DNA of 20,722 nucleotides from Phyllobacteriaceae bacterium UBA1059. GTDB lineage: Bacteria; Pseudomonadota; Alphaproteobacteria; Rhizobiales; Rhizobiaceae. How positions within the stretch are numbered: the stretch's first letter is position 1; every line of letters begins with the position of its first letter. The translations under genes and the position numbers were made by a program. The DNA is taken from assembly GCA_002316345.1 (NCBI GenBank), contig DCDI01000141.1, positions 26,809-47,530 of the forward strand, read 5' to 3'. The notes under the pieces were generated by a model, which saw only the letters and a list, made by a program, of their open reading frames with translations, was not told the DNA's origin and did not search any database. Of the stretch, positions 1-8,231 are shown in pieces.

Positions 1-1155
1 CAGCCCGGTCAGGGTCAATGGAAACATACGGTCGCCGAAGATCTCGCGGATCATGCTGATCGAATGCGTGTAGGGCCATAGCCGCTCGGCACCGGGGTTG
101 AGCCAGATCGTGCTCGGCCATTGCTGAAGCGCGCGTTGAAGCCACACAGCACCGGCTTCCGCGTTCCAGTGTTCCACCGAGCCGCCAGGATGCGCGATTT
201 CGTAGGGGCTCATGGAGGCGTCGCCGACAAAGATCGCCTTGTAGTCCGGGCCATAGCGATGCAGCACGTCGAAGGTCGGGATGACCTCCGCATGACGGCG
301 GCGATTGTCCTTCCACACGCCCTCGTAAAGGCAGTTGTGGAAGTAGAAATATTCTAGCTGCCGGAACTCGGCGCGAGCGGCTGAAAATAGCTCCTCCACG
401 ATCTTGATGTGATCGTCCATCGATCCGCCTACATCGAAGAACATCAGCAGCTTCACGGCATTGCGGCGCTCGGGACGGGTTTGCACGTCGAGATAGCCAT
501 GTTCGGCCGTGGCGTGGATCGTGCCGGGTAGGTCGAGTTCTTCGGCTGCGCCTTCGCGCACCCAGCGGCGCAAACGCTTCAGCGCGACCTTGATGTTGCG
601 GGTGCCGAGTTCGACGGAGTCGTCGAAGTTGCGAAACTCGCGCTTGTCCCAGACTTTCACCGCGCGACGATGTCGGCTTTCATCCTGGCCGATGCGCACG
701 CCTTCGGGGTTGTAGCCATAGGCACCGAACGGCGACGTGCCGGCCGTGCCGATCCACTTGGAACCGCCCTGATGACGACCCTTCTGTTCCTCAAGACGCT
801 GTTTCAGCGTTTCCATCAGCTTGTCGAAACCGCCCAGCGCCTCGACCAGCTTCTTTTCGTCTTAGGTCAGATGCTTTTCGGCGAGACGCCGCAGCCATTC
901 TTCAGGCAGATTGGCTGCATCAATCCCGCCTTCGCCGGTGACAGCGTCCAGGCCCTCGAAGACGTGGGCAAAAACCTGGTCGAAACGGTCGATGTGGCGC
1001 TCATCCTTCACCAACGCTGCGCGGGCGAGGTAGTAAAACCCTTCGACATCATACTCGACAAGACCGGCCTCCAAGCCTTCGAGCAGGCTCAGATATTCGC
1101 GCAGCGAGACGGGAACGCGCGCAGCCTTGAGCTCAAGGAAGAAGGGGATGAACAT
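1..1155 (-). pseudogene. VWA domain CoxE-like protein, interrupted by one in-frame TAA
   Basis: The reading frame starts at ATG 1155 (MFIPFFLELKAARVPVSLRE) and runs 97 codons to a TAA at 862-864. The same frame then stays open without another stop to the window edge, and its translation continues the same protein: a glycine-rich linker (GGSKWIGTAGTSPFGAYGYN), then a VWA-type MIDAS-like segment (FFDVGGSMDDH) and FYFHNCLYEGVWKDNRRR. This is the architecture of the COG3825/CoxE-like proteins of about 390 residues that partner MoxR ATPases. A GAA-to-TAA change would explain the stop, since the local context is LT*DEKKL. The last few C-terminal residues lie outside the window. All of the VWA domain lies after the stop; an internal ATG at 814-816 could restart translation. 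It is the last gene of the MoxR-GNAT-VWA operon, 12 nt after the acetyltransferase. A sequencing error is the main alternative. Confidence 0.8.
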
Positions 1156-1167
1156 CGCTTGCCGCCG

Positions 1168-1614
1168 TTATTCAATCCGGTAGCGAAGGAAGCCGGTGTT
1201 TTTCGCGACGCGATCGTAGAGCTGCCGTGCCGTGGCATTGGACTCGTGGGTGAGCCAGTACACGTTCGTCACGCCATCTTCGGCTGCAATGCGCTTTACG
1301 GCTTCGATAAGCACCCGCCCCAAGCCCGTGCCGCGGCGTTCGGGATCGACATAAAGATCCTGCAGGTAGCAATTGTTCGCGACCGTCCAGGTGGTGCGAT
1401 GGTACATGAAATGCACCAGCCCCATTGGCTTCGTATGGGTCACCGCAAGCAAACACTTCGGCTCGAACTCGCCTGGCGTATGCAGCCGTTTCCATGTCTC
1501 TGCATAGACCTCTTCCGGCACCTTCGCCTCGTAGAAGTCGAGATATTCAGTCCAGAGGCGGCGCCAATCCGCTTCATCGTCCAGCGTGGGCCGGCGAACT
1601 TCCATACCTTCCAT
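1168..1614 (-). CDS. GNAT family N-acetyltransferase
   Basis: A 148-residue single-domain GNAT protein, which would transfer an acetyl group from acetyl-CoA to an unknown amine. The core is visible as the beta4 strand NNCYLQDLYVDPE (about residues 80-92), followed by the acetyl-CoA pyrophosphate-binding motif RRGTGLGR (93-100). A later ESNATARQLYDRVAKNTGF segment is the usual GNAT motif B region, with the tyrosine that often acts as general acid. The start at 1614 is preceded by GAGGAG with an 8-nt spacer; that ribosome site overlaps the stop codon of the MoxR gene. The 12-nt gaps on both sides place it in one transcript with the MoxR ATPase and the VWA protein. The family is recognisable, but the substrate is not. 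Confidence 0.9.
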   Translation of the reverse strand: MEGMEVRRPTLDDEADWRRLWTEYLDFYEAKVPEEVYAETWKRLHTPGEFEPKCLLAVTHTKPMGLVHFMYHRTTWTVANNCYLQDLYVDPERRGTGLGRVLIEAVKRIAAEDGVTNVYWLTHESNATARQLYDRVAKNTGFLRYRIE

Positions 1615-1626
1615 AACCGAAACTCC

Positions 1627-2466
<840 letters not shown>

Positions 2467-2607
2467 GAAGCTTGGTTCTCCCGACAGGGTGCGGTCAGAC
2501 CGCGTTCTTCTGGCATATGTGCCTGCCTAAAGTCGGACGGCAAGGCGGTTGGTGGCTGAACCTGTTGCGCCAGTGTTCGTTTGTTCATCTAAACAGGACC
2601 AACCGAC

Positions 2608-3000
2608 ATGACCGATCCGCAGCAACGCCGCCTTTTTGGCATCCTCGTCGCGATCTTTGCCCTGATTCCGGTTGCGGCCGGCCTGGCGGGTCTTTTGCTC
2701 GGACCGCGTTTTCTGGGTGTACAAGCGCCGTGGCCGGCCGATCTTGGCAGTCATTTCCGGTTTCTGTCCGGCATTTTCCTGGCCATGGGCGTCGTCTGGT
2801 GGAGCTGCCTGGCTGATCTCCAGAACACCAAGGGGCGCTTCCGTTTGCTGGCTTTGCTGACGATTTGCGGCGGGCTTGCGCGGTTTGTTTCGCTGTTTGT
2901 CGACGGCCAGCCTTCGCTCGGTCATCTCGGCGGGCTTGTCATGGAGCTTGGCGTCGTTCCCCTGCTGACGCTGTGGCACTTCCGGCTGTTCGGACGCTGA
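2608..3000 (+). CDS. DUF4345-like small integral membrane protein
   Basis: A 130-residue hydrophobic protein with about four predicted membrane helices (near residues 9-31, 50-66, 80-98 and 105-125). The SHFRFLSGIFLAMG segment followed by a tryptophan-rich helix and FRLLALL is typical of DUF4345 proteins as I remember them. No catalytic motif is visible and no function is known for the family. It diverges from the MoxR operon across 141 bp, and a 6S RNA gene follows about 60 nt downstream. Shine-Dalgarno pairing is weak (AGGACC about 10 nt before the ATG). Confidence 0.75.
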   Translation: MTDPQQRRLFGILVAIFALIPVAAGLAGLLLGPRFLGVQAPWPADLGSHFRFLSGIFLAMGVVWWSCLADLQNTKGRFRLLALLTICGGLARFVSLFVDGQPSLGHLGGLVMELGVVPLLTLWHFRLFGR

Positions 3001-3059
3001 GGCCTCTGGTCAAGCGCGGTTTGCAGGACTATCTGTGGTGTCGGCGTTCTGGGCTTCCC

Positions 3060-3185
3060 GACAGAAGTAACATATTCTCGGGGCCTTATTGATCTCTAGG
3101 GAGCTGTCCCTGTTTAGACCCGTGGGTTTGGACACACGGCGCCCACCTACTATGTAGGTTCCCGGGATCGATCTCTTCATCGGTC
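3060..3185 (+). ncRNA. ssrS: 6S RNA (approximate ends)
   Basis: 6S RNA binds sigma70-RNA polymerase by imitating an open promoter and damps transcription in stationary phase. The call rests on structure and position. Bases 3074-3085 (ATTCTCGGGGCC) pair with 3157-3168 (GGTTCCCGGGAT) as a closing stem with one C/C mismatch. Inside lie an AGGGA-GCTG-TCCCT hairpin (about 3098-3111), an apical CCGTG/CACGG stem and a CCTAC-TAT-GTAGG hairpin (about 3146-3158). The GCCCACCTAC...GTAGGTTCCCGGG end is the signature I recall from rhizobial 6S RNAs. It lies just upstream of 5-formyltetrahydrofolate cyclo-ligase, the classic ssrS neighbour also in E. coli. The 5' and 3' ends are estimates. Confidence 0.85.
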
Positions 3186-3236
3186 GTTCTGGATCGCCAC
3201 TTTCATCGGAATTTTCCGGGAGAATCCTCCGGTTTC

Positions 3237-3258
3237 TCGCCGAAACACGGCGATTTCT
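3237..3258 (+). terminator. Candidate terminator after 6S RNA
   Basis: A TCGCCG-AAACA-CGGCGA hairpin (3237-3253) is followed by TTTCTTCC. A second, imperfect hairpin (CCGGGAG/CTCCGG, 3216-3232) lies just before it and is followed by TTTC. Either could end the 6S transcript or shape the leader of the cyclo-ligase mRNA. The T-tract is short, so termination may be partial, letting 6S and the downstream gene be co-transcribed. Confidence 0.45.
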
Positions 3259-3306
3259 TCCGCTATTTTGATCGCTTTTTCTGGTTTTCCTCGCCATAAC
3301 CGGTGA

Positions 3307-3885
3307 ATGGATACGGCTTTCTTCAAGAAATCGCTCCGCTCGGAAACGCTCAAGCGTCGCGACGCCCTGTCGCCGGATTATCGATCGAAGGCGGCGGCCA
3401 AGATGGCGGATCGCGTCGGCGAATTCGGCATCGCCAAAGGCACGGTGGTGTCCGGCTTCTGGCCGATGCGGACCGAGGTCGATGTGCATCCGCTGATGGC
3501 AACCTTGGCAGAAAGTGGAGCGCGGATTTGCCTGCCGGCGATCCTCGACAAGACCACCATCGTGTTTCGCGAGTATTTTCCCGATGGCGAGATGATCGAC
3601 ATGGGCTTCGGCACGATGGGGCCGCCCGAAACTGCCACAGTGCTCGAACCGACGGTGATGCTGGTCCCGCTGGTTGCCTTCGACGGGCGAGGGCATCGGA
3701 TCGGCTATGGCGCCGGCTATTATGATCGCGCGATCGCCGGTCTGCATGCCAAGGGTATCCTGCCGCGATTGATCGGGGTGGCGTTCGACTGCCAGCAGGT
3801 GGAGTTCGTGCCGGACGAGCCGCATGATGTGCGGCTAGCGGAAATGCTGACAGAGAGCGGCTTGCGCCCATTCGAGCCGGGCTGA
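3307..3885 (+). CDS. ygfA: 5-formyltetrahydrofolate cyclo-ligase
   Basis: A 192-residue enzyme that uses ATP to convert 5-formyltetrahydrofolate to 5,10-methenyltetrahydrofolate in one-carbon metabolism. The family signature GRGHRIGYGAGYYDRAI, the phosphate-binding glycine-rich loop, is seen near residues 126-142. The N-terminal KKSLRSETLKRRDAL helix, the GFWPMRTEVD strand and a C-terminal GVAFDCQQVEFVPDEPHDV segment fit the whole family. Length is normal. It follows the 6S RNA and is about 50 nt upstream of the YmdB-type phosphoesterase, an order I associate with Rhizobiales chromosomes. Confidence 0.95.
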   Translation: MDTAFFKKSLRSETLKRRDALSPDYRSKAAAKMADRVGEFGIAKGTVVSGFWPMRTEVDVHPLMATLAESGARICLPAILDKTTIVFREYFPDGEMIDMGFGTMGPPETATVLEPTVMLVPLVAFDGRGHRIGYGAGYYDRAIAGLHAKGILPRLIGVAFDCQQVEFVPDEPHDVRLAEMLTESGLRPFEPG

Positions 3886-3934
3886 TAGGACACGTCTCAA
3901 AGCTGGCTGATCAATGCGCCGGCGGAGGTTTGTG

Positions 3935-4759
3935 GTGCGACTTCTCTTCCTCGGCGACATGGTAGGCAAATCCGGACGAACGGCGGTGTGGGAGCGGTTG
4001 CCGGGCCTGATCGCCGACCTCAAGCTCGACTTCACCATCGTCAATGGCGAGAACGCGGCCGGCGGCTTCGGCATCACCGAAGATATTTTCCACGAGACCA
4101 TCAAGGCCGGCGCCGATGTGGTGACCACCGGCAACCATGTCTGGGATCAGCGCGAGGCGCTCGGCTTTGCAGCACGCGAAGACCGCTTCCTGCGCCCGGC
4201 CAACTTTCCCAAAGGCACGCCGGGCAAGGGCGCCGGGCTCTACATTGCTAGGAATGGCGCACGCGTCATGGTGTCGAACATCATGGGCCGCATCTTCATG
4301 CATCCCGAACTGGACGATCCGTTCCAGGCCGGCGAGCGCGAGTTGGCGGCTTGTCCGCTGGGCGAACAGGCGGATGCGGTGGTGTTCGACTTTCATGCCG
4401 AGGCGACAAGCGAGAAGGTCTGCTTCGGCCATTTCGTGGACGGCCGCGCCAGCCTGGTGATCGGCACGCATACGCACCAGCCGACGGGCGATCATCAGAT
4501 CCTGAACGGCGGCACCGGCTATATGTCGGATGCCGGCATGTGCGGCGATTATGACTCATCGCTTGGCATGGACAAGGAAGAGCCGTTGAACCGCTTTCTG
4601 TCCAAAGTGCCGAAGGGCCGCATGGAAGCGGCATCAGGACCGGCGACGATCTGCGGCGTCGGCGTGCAGATCTCGGACCGTACCGGACTGGCGGAAAAGA
4701 TCGCACCGTTGCGGCTTGGACCGCGCCTGGAAGAAACGATCCCGGCCTTCTGGCAATAG
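3935..4759 (+). CDS. TIGR00282 / YmdB-type metallophosphoesterase
   Basis: A 274-residue calcineurin-like phosphoesterase. The metal-binding signatures are LLFLGDMVGKSGR at the N terminus, NGENAAGGFGI near residue 40, TGNHVWDQ near 66-73 and GTHTHQPTGD near 180-190. Relatives include B. subtilis YmdB, a 2',3'-cyclic nucleotide phosphodiesterase; the exact substrate here is unknown. I prefer GTG 3935 as start: a perfect GGAGG (3924-3928) sits 6 nt upstream, and translation begins at the conserved MRLLFLGD. An ATG at 3914 would add MRRRRFV and has no ribosome site. It lies 49 nt after the cyclo-ligase gene and probably shares its transcript. Confidence 0.9.
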   Translation: MRLLFLGDMVGKSGRTAVWERLPGLIADLKLDFTIVNGENAAGGFGITEDIFHETIKAGADVVTTGNHVWDQREALGFAAREDRFLRPANFPKGTPGKGAGLYIARNGARVMVSNIMGRIFMHPELDDPFQAGERELAACPLGEQADAVVFDFHAEATSEKVCFGHFVDGRASLVIGTHTHQPTGDHQILNGGTGYMSDAGMCGDYDSSLGMDKEEPLNRFLSKVPKGRMEAASGPATICGVGVQISDRTGLAEKIAPLRLGPRLEETIPAFWQ

Positions 4760-4769
4760 CGCACAGTGA

Positions 4770-4797
4770 TGACAGGCCCGTGATAACGGGAATGTCA
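4770..4797 (+). promoter_or_regulatory. Hairpin in the intergenic leader before the TerC gene
   Basis: TGACA-GG-CCCGT-GATA-ACGGG-AA-TGTCA forms two perfect 5-bp stems separated by a symmetric GG/AA internal loop and capped by GATA. No T-tract follows, so it is not a clear terminator. A second hairpin (TTGCCG/CGGCAA, 4838-4857) lies just before the GAGGG ribosome site of the TerC gene. TerC-type genes can be riboswitch-controlled, but the conserved bases of the yybP-ykoY manganese riboswitch are not apparent here. Confidence 0.4.
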
Positions 4798-4876
4798 GAA
4801 TTGATCGTGTTGTAGAAGCTGAAATCGACCCTACGTCTTGCCGACTTTTACCGGCAAAGAGAGGGATTTTCAGGCC

Positions 4877-5629
4877 GTGGCCGAGTATTTCGGGTTTATC
4901 AACGATCCAACAGCATGGGTCGCGCTGGCGACGCTGGTCGTCATGGAGATCGTGCTGGGGATCGACAATCTGATCTTCATCTCGATCCTCACCAACAAGC
5001 TGCCGCCTGAAAAGCAGCAGTTTGCGCGCCGCCTCGGCATCGGTGCAGCGCTGGTGCTGCGTCTCGGCCTGCTTTTCACCATCTCCATCATCGTTCAGCT
5101 GACCGAGCCGGTTTTCACCGCCTTCGATATCGCCTTCTCCTGGAAGGACCTCATCCTGATCGCCGGTGGCCTGTTCCTTGTCTGGAAGGCGACCAAGGAA
5201 ATCCACCATACGGTGGATGTCGAAGACGATAAGGGCAACATGGTCGGCAACACCGTTCAGTTGACGGTGGGCTCGGCGATCGTTCAGATCCTCGTGCTGG
5301 ATCTGGTGTTTTCGGTCGACTCGATCATCACGGCCGTCGGCATGACCGACCATATCGCGATCATGTTCATCGCCGTCATCACGGCCGTGACCGTGATGCT
5401 GGTGGCAGCCGAGCCGCTGTCGCGCTTCATCGCCAAGAACCCGACCATCGTCATGCTGGCGCTGTCGTTCCTCCTCATGATCGGCATGACGCTGATTGCG
5501 GAAGGTTTCCACTTCCATGTGCCCAAGGGCTACATCTATGCCGCCATGGGTTTCTCCGCGGCGGTGGAAGCGCTCAACATGTTTGCGCGGCGACGCAAGA
5601 CGCGGGTCAAGACGACCAGCCTGCACTAA
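4877..5629 (+). CDS. TerC family integral membrane protein
   Basis: A 250-residue protein of the TerC/Alx family (PF03741), whose members are linked to metal-ion export, notably manganese, and to tellurium resistance. The diagnostic segments are EIVLGIDNLIFISILTNKLP (helix 1, with the conserved ExxLxxDN) and a second, symmetry-related LVFSVDSIITAVGMTDH. About seven membrane helices can be drawn, and the charged loop HHTVDVEDDKGN lies between the two halves. GTG 4877 is preferred because a GAGGG ribosome site precedes it by about 10 nt; a TTG at 4838 lacks one and would lie inside a hairpin. A strong terminator follows directly. Confidence 0.88.
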   Translation: MAEYFGFINDPTAWVALATLVVMEIVLGIDNLIFISILTNKLPPEKQQFARRLGIGAALVLRLGLLFTISIIVQLTEPVFTAFDIAFSWKDLILIAGGLFLVWKATKEIHHTVDVEDDKGNMVGNTVQLTVGSAIVQILVLDLVFSVDSIITAVGMTDHIAIMFIAVITAVTVMLVAAEPLSRFIAKNPTIVMLALSFLLMIGMTLIAEGFHFHVPKGYIYAAMGFSAAVEALNMFARRRKTRVKTTSLH

Positions 5630-5644
5630 GGCGTAGCAATCAAG

Positions 5645-5670
5645 AAAGGCCCGCTTCGGCGGGCCTTTTT
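5645..5670. terminator. Bidirectional rho-independent terminator
   Basis: GGCCCGC-TTCG-GCGGGCC (5648-5665) is a 7-bp GC stem with a stable TTCG tetraloop, flanked by AAA and TTTTT. It ends the plus-strand TerC transcript. On the minus strand it lies immediately after the ABC-exporter stop codon, with a TTTCTTG tail, so it serves both convergent genes. Confidence 0.93.
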
Positions 5671-5671
5671 C

Positions 5672-7471
5672 TTATTCGGCGGCCTGGAAGGCGTCTGCTC
5701 CGCGTTCAAACTGGAGGCGGGCGAGCTTGGCGTAAACGCCGTTCTTTTGCACCAGCGTATGGTGCGTGCCTTCCTCGACGATGCGGCCGCCATCCAGCAC
5801 CAGGATGCGATCGGCCTTGAGGATGGTCGCCAGGCGATGCGCGATCACCAGCGTGGTACGGCCCTTCATCAGGCGTTCCAGTGCCGTCTGCACCAGCGTT
5901 TCGCTTTCGGCATCGAGCGCGGAGGTGGCTTCGTCGAGCAGCAGGATCGGCGCGTCGCGCAGAATGGCGCGGGCAATGCCGATACGCTGACGCTGGCCGC
6001 CCGACAGCATGATGCCGCGCTCGCCGACCTGCGTATCGTAACCGTGTTCGAGATTGCCGATGAAGGTGTCGGCCAGGGCATCCCGTGCGGCAGCTTCGAT
6101 CGCATCGCGGCTGGCGCCCGGTTTGCCGAAGGCGATGTTGTCACCGGCCGTATCGGCGAAGATCGCGACATCCTGCGGCACCACGGCCATGCGGGCGCGC
6201 AGATCGAGCGGATCGGCTCGCGTCAACGGCACGCCGTCGATGGTGATCGACCCTTCCAGCGGATCGTAGAAGCGCATCAGCAGCGAAAAGATCGTGCTCT
6301 TGCCCGACCCCGAGGGGCCGACGATCGCCACCGTTTCACCCGGCCGGACCGCAAAGGACAGGTCGGTCAGGGTCGGCATGTCCGGACGCGCCGGATAGGC
6401 AAAGGACACCTGCCGGAACTCGATGGCGCCAAGCGGCTTGGCGGGCAAGGGTTGCGACTGCGCCGGCGTGGTGACTTGCGGCACTTCGTCGAGGATGTCG
6501 CTCATGCGCTCGGCGGCACCGGCGGCCTGGCTGATCTCGCCCCAGACTTCCGACAAAGAACCCAGCGCGCCGGCGGCCAGCACCGCATAAAGCAGGAATT
6601 GGCTCAGCGTGCCGGCAGTGATGGCGCCGGTCAGCACATCGCGCGAGCCGAACCAGAGAACGGCGACGACGGATGAGAAAATGAAGAAGATCGCGAAAAA
6701 GGTCAGGATCGAGCGCGCCAGGATCGATGAGCGCGCCGCCTCGAAGGCGCGATCCACCGCGGCACCGAAACGGCCGACGACCATGCCCTCATTGGTGAAG
6801 GCCTGCAGCGTGCGCACGGCGGAAATCTGCTCGCCGGCATAGGCGCTGGCCTCGGCCAGCATGTCTTGCGCATGACGCGACTTGGCGCGCACATTGCGGC
6901 CAAAGCCGACCAGGATCAGCACGATCACCGGAATGGCGCCGAGCACCATCAAGGACAGTTTCGGGCTGGTGACCACCATCATCACCACGCCGCCGATCGC
7001 CATGATGGCGTTGCGCAGGGCCTGCGAGGCGGTGGAGCCGACGACTGACTTGATCTGCGTGGCATCGGCCGTCAGCCGCGACACGATTTCGCCGGAGCGG
7101 GCTGTATCGAAAAAGGCAGAGGACAGCGTCGTGACATGGGCAAAGACATCGCGACGCAGATCGGCCACGACGCGCTCGCCAATCGTGATGACGAAATAAT
7201 AACGCAGCGCGGAGGCGGCCGCGAGCACGGCCGCGATGCCGATCAGCATGCCGAAATAGCCTTGGATCATGCCGGCTTCCACGCCGTTGAAGCCGTGATC
7301 GATCATGCGGCGCACCGCGATCGGCAGGGTCAGCGTGGTGACCGCCGCAATGATCAGCGAGACGATGGCGCCCCCAACCAGGCCGCGATAGCGCTTCAGA
7401 TAGGGAAGCAGGCGCGACAGGGGAGCAAGTGAGCGGCGGCGAGCGTCGGGCGACGGCTCTTGAGCGGCCAT
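5672..7471 (-). CDS. Type I ABC exporter, fused permease and ATPase (MsbA-like)
   Basis: A 599-residue half-transporter that would homodimerise in the inner membrane and export a lipid or hydrophobic compound. The N-terminal half has six membrane helices, beginning with GGAIVSLIIAAVTTLTLPIA near residue 35. The ATPase domain begins near residue 348 (AIEFRQVSFAYPARPDMPTL), with Walker A GPSGSGKST (about 388-396), Q-loop VVPQDVAIF, signature LSGGQRQRIGIARAIL, Walker B ILLLDEATSALD and H-loop VIAHRLAT. All catalytic motifs are intact. ATG 7471 is chosen because AGGAG lies 6 nt upstream; a TTG two codons earlier overlaps that spacer. It is divergent from rpmE. The substrate cannot be told from sequence. 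Confidence 0.93.
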   Translation of the reverse strand: MAAQEPSPDARRRSLAPLSRLLPYLKRYRGLVGGAIVSLIIAAVTTLTLPIAVRRMIDHGFNGVEAGMIQGYFGMLIGIAAVLAAASALRYYFVITIGERVVADLRRDVFAHVTTLSSAFFDTARSGEIVSRLTADATQIKSVVGSTASQALRNAIMAIGGVVMMVVTSPKLSLMVLGAIPVIVLILVGFGRNVRAKSRHAQDMLAEASAYAGEQISAVRTLQAFTNEGMVVGRFGAAVDRAFEAARSSILARSILTFFAIFFIFSSVVAVLWFGSRDVLTGAITAGTLSQFLLYAVLAAGALGSLSEVWGEISQAAGAAERMSDILDEVPQVTTPAQSQPLPAKPLGAIEFRQVSFAYPARPDMPTLTDLSFAVRPGETVAIVGPSGSGKSTIFSLLMRFYDPLEGSITIDGVPLTRADPLDLRARMAVVPQDVAIFADTAGDNIAFGKPGASRDAIEAAARDALADTFIGNLEHGYDTQVGERGIMLSGGQRQRIGIARAILRDAPILLLDEATSALDAESETLVQTALERLMKGRTTLVIAHRLATILKADRILVLDGGRIVEEGTHHTLVQKNGVYAKLARLQFERGADAFQAAE

Positions 7472-7514
7472 TTTCAACTCCTGGCTTAACCGACTGAGCG
7501 CATGCGGGCCGGCC

Positions 7515-7543
7515 TTGTGCTTGGTCGGAGGCTGATGTATAGG
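7515..7543 (+). promoter_or_regulatory. Candidate sigma70-type promoter of rpmE
   Basis: TTGTGC (7515-7520) and TATAGG (7538-7543) are separated by 17 nt. Transcription would start near 7550, giving an rpmE leader of about 130 nt that opens with the long hairpin at 7560-7589. This is pattern matching only. Confidence 0.4.
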
Positions 7544-7559
7544 CTCGCCGACCCTTTAT

Positions 7560-7589
7560 GAAGCCGTAGCGGTCATTCGCTGCGGCTTC
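7560..7589 (+). promoter_or_regulatory. Long hairpin in the rpmE leader
   Basis: GAAGCCGTAGCG (7560-7571) pairs fully with CGCTGCGGCTTC (7578-7589), 12 bp with a single T·G wobble, around the 6-base loop GTCATT. AAGTTTTCC follows, a weak T-tract. No gene ends here on either strand, so the hairpin most likely belongs to the rpmE 5' leader, as an attenuator or an L31 feedback site. The function is inferred from position only. Confidence 0.5.
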
Positions 7590-7681
7590 AAGTTTTCCAG
7601 ACCGGGTGACATCGCCGCAGGGCCGAAGCGAGCTTCTCGCATCAGGCTCGGCGCAAGCCCAGTAGAACCAGGACAAGCGCC

Positions 7682-7903
7682 ATGAAAGACAGCATTCACC
7701 CCGATTACCACACGATCAAGGTCGTGATGACCGACGGCACCGAGTACCAGACCAAGTCGACCTGGGGCGCAGCCGGCGACACGATGAACCTCGACATCGA
7801 CCCGACCACCCATCCGGCCTGGACGGGCGGCACGCAGACGCTGCTCGATCGCGGTGGTCGCCTGTCGAAGTTCAAGAAGCGCTACGAAGGCCTCGGCATC
7901 TAA
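7682..7903 (+). CDS. rpmE: 50S ribosomal protein L31
   Basis: A 73-residue protein of the large ribosomal subunit, starting MKDSIHPDYHTIKVVMTDG and ending RLSKFKKRYEGLGI, both typical of L31. It contains no cysteine at all, so it is the zinc-free (C-minus) form in which the CxxC pair of zinc-binding L31 is lost. It is a single-gene transcript with its own promoter region, a hairpin leader and a strong terminator 24 nt after the stop. It is divergent from the ABC exporter, a neighbourhood I recall from other rhizobia. Confidence 0.97.
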   Translation: MKDSIHPDYHTIKVVMTDGTEYQTKSTWGAAGDTMNLDIDPTTHPAWTGGTQTLLDRGGRLSKFKKRYEGLGI

Positions 7904-7926
7904 TCTGCCGATTTCGGTTGGAATTG

Positions 7927-7957
7927 AAAACGCCGTTGCAGGTTTGCAGCGGCGTTT
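7927..7957 (+). terminator. Rho-independent terminator of rpmE
   Basis: AAAACGCCG pairs with CGGCGTTTT, and inside it TTGCA pairs with TGCAG in part; the stem is followed by TTTTTCGTTTTT. Stem strength and T-tract are both convincing. Confidence 0.92.
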
Positions 7958-7971
7958 TTCGTTTTTGGGAT

Positions 7972-8108
7972 GTGGTGCGTCCTTCGAGGCTCGCCAGGAT
8001 GGGGCGGAGGTTCGTTCTGGACGCCGTTTCGTCATCCTCGGGTCTGCGTCTCCGCTTGCGTTCCGGCTCCGCGCGAGGATGACGAAGCGGGAAGGGTGGT
8101 GCGTCCTT
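7972..8108. repeat. Palindromic intergenic repeat flanked by a 13-nt direct repeat
   Basis: An inverted repeat with arms 8024-8040 and 8074-8090 (core TTCGTCATCCTCG / CGAGGATGACGAA, 13 bp perfect, extended to 17 by one wobble) encloses 33 bases with further self-complementarity. GTGGTGCGTCCTT occurs at 7972-7984 and again at 8096-8108, so the palindrome sits between direct repeats. The GTCATCCTCG arm matches the type of extragenic palindromic repeat I recall as common in rhizobial chromosomes. The 328-base stretch 7904-8231 holds this repeat, the rpmE terminator and a possible promoter (TTGGTT 8179-8184, 18 nt, TATGAT 8203-8208) for the next gene; I see no coding sequence in it. Confidence 0.75.
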
Positions 8109-8231
8109 ATCTGCCCTGCGCACTGCCCTTAACCAACAAGATCCATGGCGGGCGGTCGAGCTTCGGTAAGGCTGGTGCTTGGTTGGCAAGCGGGGTAGCT
8201 TCTATGATCTTCGGCGAGAAAGCTCACCTGG

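Noticed and set aside
3010..3825. A 271-codon open frame on the minus strand across the 6S RNA and the cyclo-ligase gene
   Set aside because: It is antisense to a clear enzyme gene and an RNA gene, has an arginine/histidine-rich low-quality translation and no family signature; it is a GC-driven shadow frame.
4770..4876. yybP-ykoY manganese riboswitch before the TerC gene
   Set aside because: The leader is short and the conserved GGGGAGUA- and AUGGGGA-like loop sequences I would expect are not there.
5747..6676. Long plus-strand open frame opposite the ABC exporter ATPase domain
   Set aside because: The minus-strand frame contains every ABC ATPase motif in order; the opposite frame is a shadow.
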